From positions 124,001-188,000 of the forward strand of contig CBDCSZ010000063.1 of assembly GCA_965221935.1 (NCBI GenBank): 64,000 bases of DNA, in the 5' to 3' direction. The position numbers and the translations under genes were made by a program. The notes beneath the pieces were generated by a model that saw nothing but the letters and a program-made list of their open reading frames with translations, made no database searches and was not told the origin of the DNA. This DNA comes from JAPOXR01 sp965221935. Lineage in GTDB: Bacteria > Pseudomonadota > Alphaproteobacteria > Rhodobacterales > Rhodobacteraceae. This document shows, one piece after another, positions 17,018 to 26,718 of this stretch. The first letter of the stretch is position 1. Every line of letters begins with the position of its first letter.

Positions 17018-17160
17018 GCCTGTCTCTTAATCGACCGGTTTAGAGCCGTTTTCCGGACGGCCGTCCGTGATGCCGAAACCGCGGTCAATCCTGTCTTTTT
17101 ATTGGTCTCTATAATACATGCAGTCCCGAAAAGTTCAACATCGTTTTGGGGACTGCAATC
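17018..17160. promoter_or_regulatory. Presumed res site and tnpA promoter
   Basis: This is the space between divergent tnpR and tnpA. It contains a 14-bp palindrome CGGACGGCCGTCCG (17054-17067) and a consensus -10 box TATAAT (17110-17115) 46 bp before the tnpA ATG, with no good -35. Resolvase subsites and both promoters usually overlap in this position. Confidence 0.5.
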
Positions 17161-20120
17161 ATGCCACGCCGCTCACTTCTGTCGAATGCCTCACGCCAAG
17201 CCCTGTTCCGGATTCCGACCGAACCGGACGAATTGGTTCGGCGCTATCTTCTCACGCCTGCGGACCATGATCTTGTCCGCACGCGTCGCTGCCCGGAAAA
17301 CCGGCTCGGTCTCGCCGTTCATGTTTCTCTGCTCAGGTATCCCGGTCTGGGCTGGAAGGAAGATAGCCTCTTGCCAGCCGAACTGGTGACCTGGTTGGGT
17401 GAGCAAATCCATGTCGATCCCGCTGCGCTTCAAGACTATGCCCGGCGATCAAACACCCGCCACGAGCATCATGCTCTTGCTCTGGACCATCTCGGTCTGG
17501 CGCCATTTGCCGCGGATCACATGGGGTTCGCGGCTGACATTGCCGCCAAGGCAGCATTCTCCACCGACCATGGCGCAAGGATTATCGAGGTGCTGATCGC
17601 GGAACTTCGGGAGCGCCGCCTGGTTCTCCCGAGCGTCAATACGCTGGAACGTCTCGCTTTGAAGGGCCGTGCCAGGGCGCGGCGGGAAGCGGCTATGGCA
17701 CTCCATGACGCACTGACCGAGGAACAACGCGACCGCCTACAGGCGTTGCTTGCGAATGAGACGCCGCTCGGCCAGTCACGCCTGACCTGGTTGCGAGGCT
17801 TTCCCATTTCGACCAGCCCCGCCAGCCTGCACGCCCTTATCGAACGACTGAGGTATCTGCGCGCACTCGATCTGCCCGAGGACCTCGGACAAAACCTCCA
17901 TCCGGTCCGTCTGACCAAGTTCGCACGGGAAGGCGCGGTCGCACCCATCAGTTCGCTGAATGGCTTCGGATATCGTCGGCGCATCGCCACCCTGGCAGCG
18001 CAGATGATGGAATTGGCCGTCACGATCACCGACGCGGCTATCGCCATGTTTGAGCGCCTGACCGGTCAGATCTTCTCCCGGTCCCGCAACCGGCAGGATC
18101 AGAACTGGAGCACGGGGAAGGCTCGTGCCGGCAAGTTGATACAGCTGTTCGGAGAGACGATCGACACCATGCACAGGGCCCTCGAACTGGGGCAGGATCC
18201 GTTTGCCGCACTCGACGTGGAAATCGGTTGGCGCAAGCTCCTGGAACGAAGGGACGAGATTGCCGAGTTCGGCGAATTGGCGACAAGCGATCCGTTGTCG
18301 CTCGCGTCTGATCGCTACGCTTACATGCGCAAGTTCGCGCCGGCCTTCCTCGAGGCATTCGAGTTCAATACACTGGAGGCGGGCGAAGAGTTGCAGGCTG
18401 CGATTGCCCTTCTCCGGGAGCACAACCTGAGCGGCAAGAGAAAGCTGCCTGACGATCTGCCCATGCCCTTCCCCGCAAAGCACTGGCGATCGCTGATCTT
18501 CGAAGACGGCCAACCCAAACGACGGGTCTACGAAACCGCCGTCATTGCCACCTTGCGTGACCGGCTGCGTGCCGGCGATGTCTGGGTCGAGGGCAGCCGG
18601 GACTATCGACGTTTCGACAGCTACCTCATGCCGCGAGACAAGGCCGAGCCGGTGCTGAAGGATGCCGGCTTCGAGACCGGTTTCGACATCTGGATCGAGG
18701 GGCGCCGAAAGCGTATGACGGACCGGCTCGATCACGTCGACGCCGCACTGAAGAATGACCGTCTGTCCGGTGTCCGGATCGAGCGCGGTCGCCTGAAGAT
18801 CACACCTCATGACGCGGTGACGCCAGCGGCGGCCCTGCGCCTGGACCGCGCCATCGACGCCGTGATGCCGCGCATTCGCATCACCGAACTGCTCTGGGAG
18901 GTCAACGCACGTACCGGATTCCTTGATGCCTTTGTCGATCTTCGATCCGGAGGAAAGCACCCCCAGCCCGCCGCAATACTCGCGGCGATCCTCGCCGGCG
19001 CCGTCAACCTGGGGCTTGAGCGGATGGCTCATGCCTCCACCCGGCTCAGCCATGCCCAGCTGATCTGGGCGCAAACCTGGTATCTTCGCTCGGAAACCTA
19101 TTCGGACGCGCTCGCCCGGATCATTGATGCCCATCACGATCTGCCATTCGCGCAGAACTGGGGAGAGGCAGAGCGAACATCATCCGACGGACAATTCTTC
19201 TCCGCCTATCGCGGCGGCGGAATGATTAACCCCAAGCACGGCCCCGATCCGGGATTGAATATCTACTCGTTCCTGTCCGGCCAGTATGGCTCGGCTCGTT
19301 CCATTCCTCCGTGATCGGCGCGACGGTGGGCGAAGCACCCTTCGTTCTTGATGGAATCGTCGGCAATCCAACCACATTCAATCCGCTGATCCATTATGCC
19401 GACACCGGCGGCGTATCAGACCATGTCTTCGCACTCTTCCACCTGCTGTGTCTGATATTCGCGCCGCGGCTTCGCGATTTCCCGCATCGCCGCCTGGGGT
19501 ACTTCGGCTCACCGAAGCAATGGCCGACGCTGGCGCCGATGATGGGAAGGCCAATAAACGAGGACGTCATCCGACAGCACTGGGGTGACGTGTTGCGGCT
19601 TGCCGCAAGTATCAGGGATGGTTCCCTGAAACCGTCCTCCATTCTTCGCAAGCTCGGCGCGTACCGGCAGCAAAACCGGCTCTATCTCGCGCTCGGCGAG
19701 ATCGGCAGGATCGAGCGGTCGCTGTTCATGCTCGACTGGATCGAGAACCGCAACCTCCGCATGGAATGCCAGGCCGGCCTCAACAAGGGTGAATCCCGTC
19801 ACTCTCTCGCCCGGGCCGTCTTCGCCCATTCCCAGGGTCGCATCCATGATCGATCGGACGCCGCGCAGCAGAAACGCGCCATGGCTCTCAACCTCGTCAT
19901 CGCCGCCATCGTATTCTGGAACACGCTGTACATGGACAAGGCGACAGATCATCTCGGAATGACCGGCCAGATGCCCGATCCAGGCCTGTTGCCCTTCACC
20001 TCACCACTTGGCTGGGAGCATATCATCCTGACAGGCAACTTCGACTGGCATTCTGGAGCAGCTGAGCGCAAAATCGCGCGGCCATTGCACCTCAACTTGA
20101 GCAAAAAACTGGCAGCCTGA
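17161..20120 (+). pseudogene. tnpA: Tn3-family transposase tnpA, frameshifted by a 5-bp tandem duplication
   Basis: The gene starts MPRRSLLSNASRQALFRIP (DUF4158) at 17161. The first frame stops at 19312-19314 after SGQYGS, and a second frame carries the C-terminal DDE domain to 20120, including the catalytic Glu in GLNKGESRHSLARAVF. GCTCG is repeated in tandem at 19289-19293 and 19294-19298. Removing one copy gives QYGSFHSSVIGATVGEAPF, the expected continuous sequence, and a protein of about 984 residues. The rest of the coding sequence is undamaged, so the frameshift is recent. Confidence 0.9.
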
Positions 20121-20152
20121 GCCAAAAATCGGGTGTTCGCGCGATGTTCTTC

Positions 20153-20190
20153 CTTAGCGTGGTTCTACGTACAAACTATCCGATGGGGCC
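20153..20190 (-). repeat. Right 38-bp terminal inverted repeat of the second Tn3-family transposon
   Basis: This is the inverted copy of 16387-16424 with one mismatch. It ends the transposon 33 bp after the tnpA stop. Confidence 0.9.
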
Positions 20191-20273
20191 TATGACGCAG
20201 GAGCGGCAGATACGGCTGGTTTCGCCATTGGCGGTGGCCGTCGTGGAAGCAACAGCGGAAGGAGGCGACAAGG

Positions 20274-20591
20274 ATGAGTGAAAGAAGCCGGGTCACTTCC
20301 GAGCATTTGAGCCGAGCCGCTTGGGTGTTTGTGCGCCAGTCGACGCCGGACCAGGTGCAGTACAACGCGGGATCCCAGCAGCGTCAGTACATTCTTGTCG
20401 AGCGCGCGCGGAAACTCAGATGACGGCATGTCGTGATCGTTGACGACGACCGTGGCAGTTCGACGGCGGGGGGATGCGGCAAGGGTTCTACCGGCTGCCG
20501 GAATACTGCGGCCTCGTCTGTTGCCTGGTGTCGAGGGGACGGGATCTACGGCCCTCGCATTCCCAATGACCTACTGCTGACGGGCTCCTGA
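20274..20591 (+). pseudogene. Large serine recombinase, nonsense mutation and internal deletion
   Basis: The start RVTSEHLSRAAWVFVRQSTP and QVQYNAGSQQRQYILVERAR is the N-terminal resolvase-type domain of large serine recombinases, with the catalytic Ser in RQST. A TGA (20421-20423) replaces what is normally Trp before RHVVIVDDD. After a deletion, the frame resumes with DGIYGPRIPNDLLL, which corresponds to a later part of the same domain. The gene is dead. A short frame upstream (20192-20280, overlapping ATGA) may be the tail of the gene normally preceding it. Confidence 0.75.
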
Positions 20592-20862
20592 TGGCCGCCG
20601 TCGATGGACATGATAGTGAAGGTAAGAAACACGGACTATGGTAGCCGAAAGCGCATAATGTTAGATGCCAGTACAGAGTTTGTAGTATCTTGCACATCAC
20701 GATCGACAAATTCATTGCCTGGCTCACAACCAGAACGATGAAGTGCGTTGCGATCGGTCGGTTCCCAGATCCAAGGCTCACTCGGCGCTTGATCAGTTCA
20801 TGCAAATCTTGGCTTGTCTGCCTGGAATCGATTTGCTTATGACAGGGATCGACGGATTTACA

Positions 20863-22332
20863 TCATGAAGCGCGAGCTTCGTGATCGATGGCCGCAACCA
20901 TGCCCTTTGCCATCATTGTTGTCAGTTTTGAACGGAGAATTTGCAGCCAAATCCCATTCTCACGAAGTGTATCTGGAAACAATCCAGGCAACTGCGTCAA
21001 TTCCGCAACAATCGATTCTGCGTCTCGACACTTTTCAGTATAGGTGGCGATCAAAGCTTCTTTCGGGTCGCGAAGCGTATAGGTCCTGCCATCGTCCGTT
21101 CGTCCTGAGGTGTAGCGCATCCATGCTGCGACCGCGAAAGCAAAAGGCTCGAGTGATTGCCCTTTGCGCATCGCCTCAACTGCAGGCTCCAACAGACGTT
21201 GCGACAGTTTTTCCGTACCGTCCATAGCGATCTGGTAAGTCTCATGCTCCAAATGCGGATTGGAAAACCGATCCACCAATACCGATGCATAGACGTCATA
21301 ATCAATGCGGGAGAGCGGCGTGAGCGTCGCGGCGGCTGCTTCGAGGTGCCGCCGCGCAAGCCTCATGCATTTCTCGTCCGCCATCACATCGCGCACGTAT
21401 TTGTGTCCTGCGAGGAAACCGGCATAAGCCATCACAGAATGCGTGCCGTTTAGCATCCGCAACTTCATGCGCTCATAGGGCGTCACATCCTGCACGAAAA
21501 TTGCTCCGCCGGCCTCCCAATGCGGACGTCCGGTTGGAAAGCGGTCTTCAACCACCCATTGGCTGAACGCCTCGGTTTCCACGGCTGCCAAATCCTCGCA
21601 GCCAACCAATTTCGATGCCTCGCTGATGGTGGCCGTCGTGGACGCTGGCGTGATCCGATCAACCATTGTCGAGGGAAAGTCAACCTGGTTTGCAATATGG
21701 GCAGCCTGCTCCGGCGTTGTACGGCGTGCGAAATCCAGAACCAAATTGCGTACAAGGGGACCGTTGTTCGGCAAGTTGTCACAGCAAAGAACCGTGAACG
21801 GCGGGGTGTTGGCACGCTGCCTCTCGCCAAGTGCCCAGACAACCAGTCCAACGACACCCACAGGACGGTGGGGATTCAATAGATCCGAAGCGATGGCCGG
21901 ATGGGTCAGGTCCACGCCACCGGTCCGACGATCAAACCCATACCCCTTTTCCGTGACCGTAATCGTGAGAATGCGCGTCTTTGGATCGACCAACGCATTG
22001 AGCACATCCGGCCGATCAGAGCAAAGCGACATGGAACAACAGATGGAGCCGACCACCCGGCCGTCCGTGCCATCAGCGCCGCGTGCAAGCATCGTATAGC
22101 GTGCGTCCTGCGGCTGAAGTTGATTTCTGGCCTCGTCACTGCGCAAGCTCACACCGACGATTCGCCAATCGCCGCCGCAGGCGCCCAAGGCGTCGTCCGT
22201 GTAGACCGCCTGATGCGCCTTGTGAAAGGCCCCGAGACCGAGATGAACAATCCCGGCGTTGTGATCCTCAGGCCTGTATCTTGGGCCTCGGACCCCCATC
22301 GGGAGATCGGACGCAGCCGACAAGCGCTCCAT
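20863..22332 (-). CDS. uxuB: Fructuronate reductase / mannitol dehydrogenase family
   Basis: The 489-residue protein belongs to the polyol-specific long-chain dehydrogenases. It has the NAD-binding N-terminus (IVHLGLGAFHKAHQAVY), the VDRITPAST block, and the catalytic Lys-x5-Asn-x2-His pattern in MKLRMLNGTHSVMAYAG. Its ATG overlaps the stop of uxuA (22330-22334), which points to D-fructuronate reduction to D-mannonate (EC 1.1.1.57) rather than mannitol oxidation. The product would feed mannonate dehydratase in hexuronate catabolism. Confidence 0.85.
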   Translation of the reverse strand: MERLSAASDLPMGVRGPRYRPEDHNAGIVHLGLGAFHKAHQAVYTDDALGACGGDWRIVGVSLRSDEARNQLQPQDARYTMLARGADGTDGRVVGSICCSMSLCSDRPDVLNALVDPKTRILTITVTEKGYGFDRRTGGVDLTHPAIASDLLNPHRPVGVVGLVVWALGERQRANTPPFTVLCCDNLPNNGPLVRNLVLDFARRTTPEQAAHIANQVDFPSTMVDRITPASTTATISEASKLVGCEDLAAVETEAFSQWVVEDRFPTGRPHWEAGGAIFVQDVTPYERMKLRMLNGTHSVMAYAGFLAGHKYVRDVMADEKCMRLARRHLEAAAATLTPLSRIDYDVYASVLVDRFSNPHLEHETYQIAMDGTEKLSQRLLEPAVEAMRKGQSLEPFAFAVAAWMRYTSGRTDDGRTYTLRDPKEALIATYTEKCRDAESIVAELTQLPGLFPDTLRENGIWLQILRSKLTTMMAKGMVAAIDHEARAS

Positions 22333-23548
22333 CAGCTGGCCTGGGGTCGGTTGTCGTGGGAAAGCGCTACAATGATGCCCCGCAATTCAGCCAATCCCTT
22401 TAGCCGCCCGATTGCCGAATACCCCGGCTGCGCTTTGCGGCATTGGTCGTCGAGAATATCTTGCCCATGGTCTGGCCGGAACGGAATTGAGCAATCAGGT
22501 CGTCCGCCAGCCCTGCGTCGCGCCTCTTCCTCCAGAACGGCGCGGATCAATGCGACCATGTCTGTATCTCCGCGAAGATGTTCCGCTTCGTGAAACGAGC
22601 CTTTGACGTTCGTTGTTTCGCGCGCGACGTTGCGAAGATGAAGAAAGTGCACTCTCGGCCCCAATCGACGCATCATACCGGGTAAGTCATTGTCTGGTCT
22701 CGCGCCGAGGGATCCACTGCAAAGCGTGATGCCATTTGCCAGGCTGTCAACAGCACGCATAATTCTTGTGTATTGTGCCTCGGTCGACATGATGCGTGGA
22801 AGACCCAGGAGCGGAACCGGTGGATCGTCAGGATGACAACATAGTCGCAATCCAAGCTCCTCTGCCAACGGGATAGTTTGCTCAAGAAAATCGACCAAAT
22901 TGGCCCGAAGCCGGTCCTCGCTAACATCGGTATAATGTTCAAGATGCACGCGAACATCTTCTAGCGAATAGTTGTCGGCAGCACCTGGCAGGCCGAACAC
23001 GACATTTCGGGCTAACCTTTTTCGATCCGCATCGCCTAGTTTGTTGTACCGCCCCTTTGCCGCCTCCACTAGTCCTGCGTCATAGTCATCTTTGGCGCCC
23101 GGTCGCTGAAGCAAATAGAGATCAAACACCGCGAAATCGGTAAGATCAAATCGTAGGCAAGTGGCCCCGGACGGGAGCCGGTAGGCAAGGTCTGTACGCG
23201 TCCAGTCCAGAACCGGCATGAAATTGTAGCAGATCGTGGACAGGCCCGCAGCGGCAAGATTGCGCATGCATTGCCGATATGCTGCAACATGATCCCGCCA
23301 CGCCCCGGTCTGTGTTTTTATGTCCTCCGACACAGGCAGGCTTTCCACAACATCCCAGGCCAACGTCGAACGCGTTCCCCCATTTGCCTTTGAGACTTGC
23401 TCCTGGCGCCTCTCGATTTCGGCGCGCGCCCAGACTTCACCGGCCGGAATGTGGTGCAGTGCCGAAACGATCCCTTCTGCCCCGTCTGGCGCACGTCGTC
23501 GATTCCAACCAGATCATTCGGGCCGAACCAACGCCATGTCTGTCTCAT
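22332..23548 (-). pseudogene. uxuA: Mannonate dehydratase uxuA, one-base frameshift near the 5' end
   Basis: The N-terminus RQTWRWFGPNDLVGIDDVRQTG lies in one frame from ATG 23548, and the remaining ~370 residues lie in another. Inserting one G in the G-run (C-run 23480-23483 on the plus strand) restores AEGIVSALHHIPAGEVWARA and a continuous UxuA of about 405 residues. The rest is well conserved (CYNFMPVLDWTRTDLAY, CCHPDDPPVPLLGLPRI, FRPDHGQDILDD with metal and catalytic residues). The enzyme converts D-mannonate to 2-keto-3-deoxygluconate (EC 4.2.1.8). The indel is either very recent or a sequencing error. Confidence 0.85.
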
Positions 23549-23769
23549 TTCAAGCTCTCCATCTTCTGTCCTTGCCTGCCAAATTCAAACGACTAAATCG
23601 TTGTCAGTTAGAATTATCATCCCGGACGCGTGAAGTTTAGTAAGGATATATGGAATCAGATTTCTGGGGAGGACGATAACAAATATGAAATCCAGGACCG
23701 ATTGATATCCCGACCAATCCGCGCCGATCACGCCACACGTTTGTCGCATCTTGTGTGTCCGGATTATGC

Positions 23770-24256
23770 GCGATTATTCTTGCTCGGTAGTCAGGTCTCA
23801 GAAACAAACATGGCCCGCGCCTTTGGGGTCAGCAAGCGGCCGGTACGCTAGACATTCATGAAACTGGTCGAGCAGGGATGGTTGCCGTACGCCCGCAGTG
23901 TGGCACCATCACTAACAAGATCGACTACTCATACCATTTCTACTAAGTCTTGACCTGTGCGAGGGGGCTCATGAGGGGGTTTCGCCAGTGCAGTTTGCCC
24001 ATTCCCGCGTGGTGGTGGAAACGTGTGCGGTCATGCCAAACCTCTTATGCTGACAAATTCTACTACTCAACATAGGGGAAATCGCCGCCCGCTGCACACT
24101 ATGTGTTGCAAAAAGCGGACAAAATAAGAACGAGTCAAGACTTAGTAGAACTGGTATCAGTTGTTCTGGACTTCCGTTTTTTGCGTAAGGCGAGCGAAGC
24201 CTACATTGTCAATCTTCTGGCGGAAATGTCGGATTCCTCACTCATTCGAGACATGT
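23770..24256 (+). pseudogene. Decayed GntR-family regulator of the uxu operon, split by a MITE
   Basis: The first part reads GSQVSETNMARAFGVSKRPVR, the GntR winged-helix recognition region. A TAG then replaces the Glu expected in PVREAF, followed by TFMKLVEQGW and, after a frameshift, VRPQCGTITNKIDYS. A 227-bp element (23931-24157) interrupts it. After the element, SVVLDFRFLRKASEAYIVNL resembles the first helix of an FCD effector domain, ending at TGA 24254-24256. The divergent position to uxuA fits a uronate-responsive repressor that no longer works. Confidence 0.65.
23931..24157. mobile_element. MITE with 24-bp terminal inverted repeats (IS630/mariner-like)
   Basis: ATACCATTTCTACTAAGTCT (from 23931) matches the reverse complement of 24134-24157 in 23 of 24 positions across the whole arm. 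The ends are flanked by TA, as expected for a TA target duplication by an IS630/Tc1-type transposase. The 227-bp body has no coding potential. It sits inside the gntR relic. Confidence 0.75.
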
Positions 24257-24669
24257 GAGTAAGAATCAAATTTCGTTCTCCGCAAATTTGTCCAATTTTC
24301 AACCAGTTGGAATTTCGCCACCCATCTCGCCCTGATCGGACAAGTAACCAGTTTCGCCCGAGCTATCGAATTCGCAAGAATTCGTTCGAAGTCCTTGGCC
24401 AACGGGCGATATCGACCCGACTAGGCGAAGGTCCGCCCAACCACTCAGCGCCGGTACAGGACGGAAAAACCCCGTATCCAGTTGCTCATGCAAAATTCGC
24501 ACGCACTTGAACGCAGTTCTCATTTCATTTGAACGGTTCATCCGCTTGGGCCGGATGCTATGGAGGCCTCCTTCTTGCTGTGAACGGAAAGGGCGCCGGA
24601 GGTGCCCCAGGGCGGCCACGGGCCGCCCCTGACGGACGGAGCGTATGTGACGTCCGCCCGGGTTTCAAT

Positions 24670-25285
24670 GGGTCTTGCGCGGCAGCGGCGGGGGGGCGCG
24701 ACCGCAAGAGTCTGGCGCTTCCACGTACAGCAGGTTGGAATACGCCAGAACCACCACGCTGATCTCCGGATACTAGGCCCCGCCCGGACCCAGCACCGGC
24801 ACCGACTTGCCCGAAAAGTCCGAGAACATCCAGTCTCCCGGAGACTAGGGGAAGCGCATCTCCAAACGCCCCGTGCCCTCCGTCGCCTTCGCCAGCACCT
24901 TGCAGAAATGGCCGTAGCTGTACGCCGCCAGTCCCGCCTCCGCTGCTTCCGCGCAGTAGCGCTCCCAAACCAGCCAGCGCGTGACCCGCGGCGAACGCCG
25001 TCCCTCCACCGGCGACAGAGCCGAAACCGCTCCCTCCACGTCCAGCCGAAGCCACTTCGACGGCGCCGGCCCCGAAGGCCGCGAAAACAGCGCCTCCCGA
25101 AGCCAGGCATCGTCCGCGTCCGCCGGCAGCGGCCACGAAATGCCCGCCGCCGAAGCCGCCGTCAAGATATTCGAAATCGTCCCGCGGCTCACCCCAAGAG
25201 CCGCCCCAATCATCCGGTAAGACAACCCCGCATCATGGCGGAGCAAAAGCACCTGGCCTATGTTTTCCATGCCGGTTCTCCTCAT
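24670..25285 (-). pseudogene. istA: IS21-family transposase istA, nonsense-mutated and truncated
   Basis: The N-terminus MRRTGMENIGQVLLLRHDAG with LSYRMIGAALGVSRGTISNI is the IstA helix-turn-helix. The frame continues to EMRFP, where TAG at 24845-24847 replaces the usual Gln, then SPGDWMFSDFSGKSVPVLGP, a second TAG, and EISVVVLAYSNLLYVEA, the beginning of the rve catalytic domain. It ends in stops before the later catalytic residues. The long open frame on the opposite strand is a shadow. Confidence 0.75.
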
Positions 25286-25462
25286 CGTGGAGCCCTCCTT
25301 TCCAATCTTCAATATGGAAAGAAGATAACCCGCCCGAACCGGAGAACCGGCATTCCAGGGGCAAATCGGACACCACGCCGCTCCCCCCCCTCAACGCCGT
25401 CAACGACGCAAAACTCCCGGAACGAATCCAACCGGCGCCCGATCAGGCGCCATCCGAATCCC

Positions 25463-25550
25463 GTTCAAATGTTTTGCGAGTTCTGTCCAAGTGTTTTGCG
25501 AATCGCGTTCAAGTGTTTTGCGAATCCTGTCCAAATCCTGTGCGATTTTG
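25463..25550 (+). repeat. Four tandem 22-bp repeats (IS21-type end)
   Basis: Units start at 25463, 25485, 25507 and 25529, each of the form GTYCAARTGTTTTGCGARTY followed by two bases; the fourth is the most diverged. Two more units with the same 22-bp period lie inverted at the other side of the istA relic (TTGAAC ends at 24512 and 24534). Confidence 0.85.
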
Positions 25551-25559
25551 TAGAACTGT

Positions 25560-25753
25560 CCTAACAAATGTCGTCCGTAAGGCAGCGAAACTCGGCTTCG
25601 GAGTAATAGAGGAGGATGACGAACCTTGGGAAGCGAAACCGACAAATAAGCGTATCATTCTTCTTCGCGGGAAAATCGAGGCGTTAGAGGCCATAGTTGA
25701 TGAGGACGACGATGCCTACCGCCAAGGGGTAGAGGGGTTCTATACAAACCTAA
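25560..25753 (+). pseudogene. AAA-ATPase gene fragment, piece before the IS5 insertion
   Basis: The frame encodes KAAKLGFGVIEEDDEPWEAK, NKRIILLRGKIEALEAIVDE and AYRQGVEGFYTNL, a charged helical segment. It is cut on the left by the IS21 relic and on the right by an IS5 element at 25754. Joining it to 26719 gives YTNLRETWERLVEEVL, a motif found in the C-terminal region of some SMC/RecF-like AAA ATPases. The ATPase core is not in the window. Confidence 0.5.
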
Positions 25754-26715
25754 GTGTCTGAATCAAAACTTTAGCAAGTCCATTTAACCCATTGTTGCAC
25801 AGGCACTTACGCGCCACCCGAGGCGACGAACCAAGAGCCGCACCGCAGCCCAGAGCACCCACGCCTTGGCGCTCTCGATGGTTCGCTCGAAGTCCTTGGC
25901 CAATCGTCGGCAGCGGTTCAGCCAGGCAAGAGTCCGTTCCACCACCCAGCGGCGGGGGAGAACCGCAAAACCCTTGCTTCCCGGGGGCTTGGAAACGATG
26001 ATGAGATCCAGATCCAGGCTGCGGTCGCACAGGGACGCCGCAAGTTTCGGCCCCGAGTAGCCCCCATCCGCGAACAACGCCTGCAACGTCGGGCAGCACG
26101 CGGCCGCCTCTTCCAACACGTCCGGCGCGCCGTCCCGATCCTGAATGCTCGCCGCATGAATCTGAACCGTCAGCGGGTTCCCTTCCGTATCCACCACAAG
26201 GTGGCGCTTGCGGCCCTTCACCTTCTTGCCGGCGTCGGAACCGCGCGGTCCTCCGCTCTCGGTGGTCCTGGCGCTCTGGCGATCAATCGCACCCGCCGTC
26301 GGCTCTTCCGCGCGTCCCGCATCGAGACGCGCCGCCCGCCGAAGCGACCGCAGAATGACCTCCATCCGTCCCCCTTTCGACCAGCCGTAGAAATAGTTCT
26401 GAACCGTCGTAAACGGTGGAAAATCCTTGGGGAAGGCGCGCCATTGGCAACCTGTGCTGGCCATGTACAGGATCGCGTTCAAGACTTCCCGAAGGTCCGT
26501 GGTGCGGGGACGGCCGGTCGAAGCCGGTCCCGGAAGATGGGGATCCAACAGCGACCATTCCGCATCCGTCAAATCCGACTCGTAACGAGACGAGGGGCGC
26601 TTATACTCAACGCGAGTGGTTTCATTCCAAGGCATGGGTGCTCTCCATATTTCGTGTTTAAGCTGTATGGAAAATACCACATGTCGAAGCCACTCAATAG
26701 TTTTAGGTCAAACTC
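25754..26715 (-). mobile_element. IS5-family (IS427 group) insertion sequence, apparently intact
   Basis: The element is 962 bp, flanked by the 3-bp target duplication TAA (25751-25753 and 26716-26718), as expected (TNA) for the IS427 group. The imperfect terminal repeats begin GTGTCTGAATCAAAACT on the left and GAGTTTGACCTAAAACT on the right. It holds one transposase gene and splits an AAA-ATPase gene fragment. Confidence 0.8.
25784..26635 (-). CDS. IS5/IS427-family DDE transposase
   Basis: Starting at the ATG at 26633-26635 (MPWNETTRVEYKRPSSRYES) the protein has 283 residues. The sequence LTDAEWSLLDPHLPG is the DUF4096 N-terminus. The DDE triad appears complete: Asp in AIDRQSART, Asp in LFADGGYSG, Glu in RWVVERTLAWLNRCRRLAKD. 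Many relatives need a frameshift between two frames; this copy is one continuous frame, so it may be active. Confidence 0.9.
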   Translation of the reverse strand: MPWNETTRVEYKRPSSRYESDLTDAEWSLLDPHLPGPASTGRPRTTDLREVLNAILYMASTGCQWRAFPKDFPPFTTVQNYFYGWSKGGRMEVILRSLRRAARLDAGRAEEPTAGAIDRQSARTTESGGPRGSDAGKKVKGRKRHLVVDTEGNPLTVQIHAASIQDRDGAPDVLEEAAACCPTLQALFADGGYSGPKLAASLCDRSLDLDLIIVSKPPGSKGFAVLPRRWVVERTLAWLNRCRRLAKDFERTIESAKAWVLWAAVRLLVRRLGWRVSACATMG

Positions 26716-26718
26716 TAA

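Larger units (their letters stand above)
16387..20190 (+). mobile_element. Second Tn3-family transposon (3.8 kb) inserted in an older tnpA
   Basis: The unit has near-perfect 38-bp terminal repeats, a resolvase gene on the minus strand and a tnpA gene on the plus strand, in the same layout as the older element. The flanking 5-mers differ (AAGAT at 16382-16386, TATGA at 20191-20195), so no target duplication is present. There are no passenger genes. Transposition in cis is unlikely because tnpA is frameshifted. Confidence 0.9.
24480..25550 (-). mobile_element. IS21-type insertion sequence relic, internally deleted
   Basis: A decayed istA gene (minus strand) is flanked by related 22-bp-period repeats in opposite orientation: GTTCAAATG/GTTCAAGTG...GCGAAT units at 25463-25550 on the plus strand, and at about 24494-24534 on the minus strand. 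Multiple repeats inside both ends are typical of the IS21 family. The relic is about 1.1 kb, whereas intact IS21 elements are about 2-2.5 kb; istB is missing. Confidence 0.65.

Noticed and set aside
17776..19137. A 453-codon frame on the minus strand within tnpA
   Set aside because: Antisense shadow of the Tn3 transposase; no domain or start signal.
25463..25550. Possible CRISPR array or plasmid iterons
   Set aside because: The repeats are directly adjacent with no spacers, and matching inverted units flank an istA relic, which fits IS21 ends.
24602..25564. A 320-codon frame on the plus strand over the IS21 relic
   Set aside because: Highly Arg/Pro-rich and low complexity; the opposite strand holds recognisable IstA sequence.
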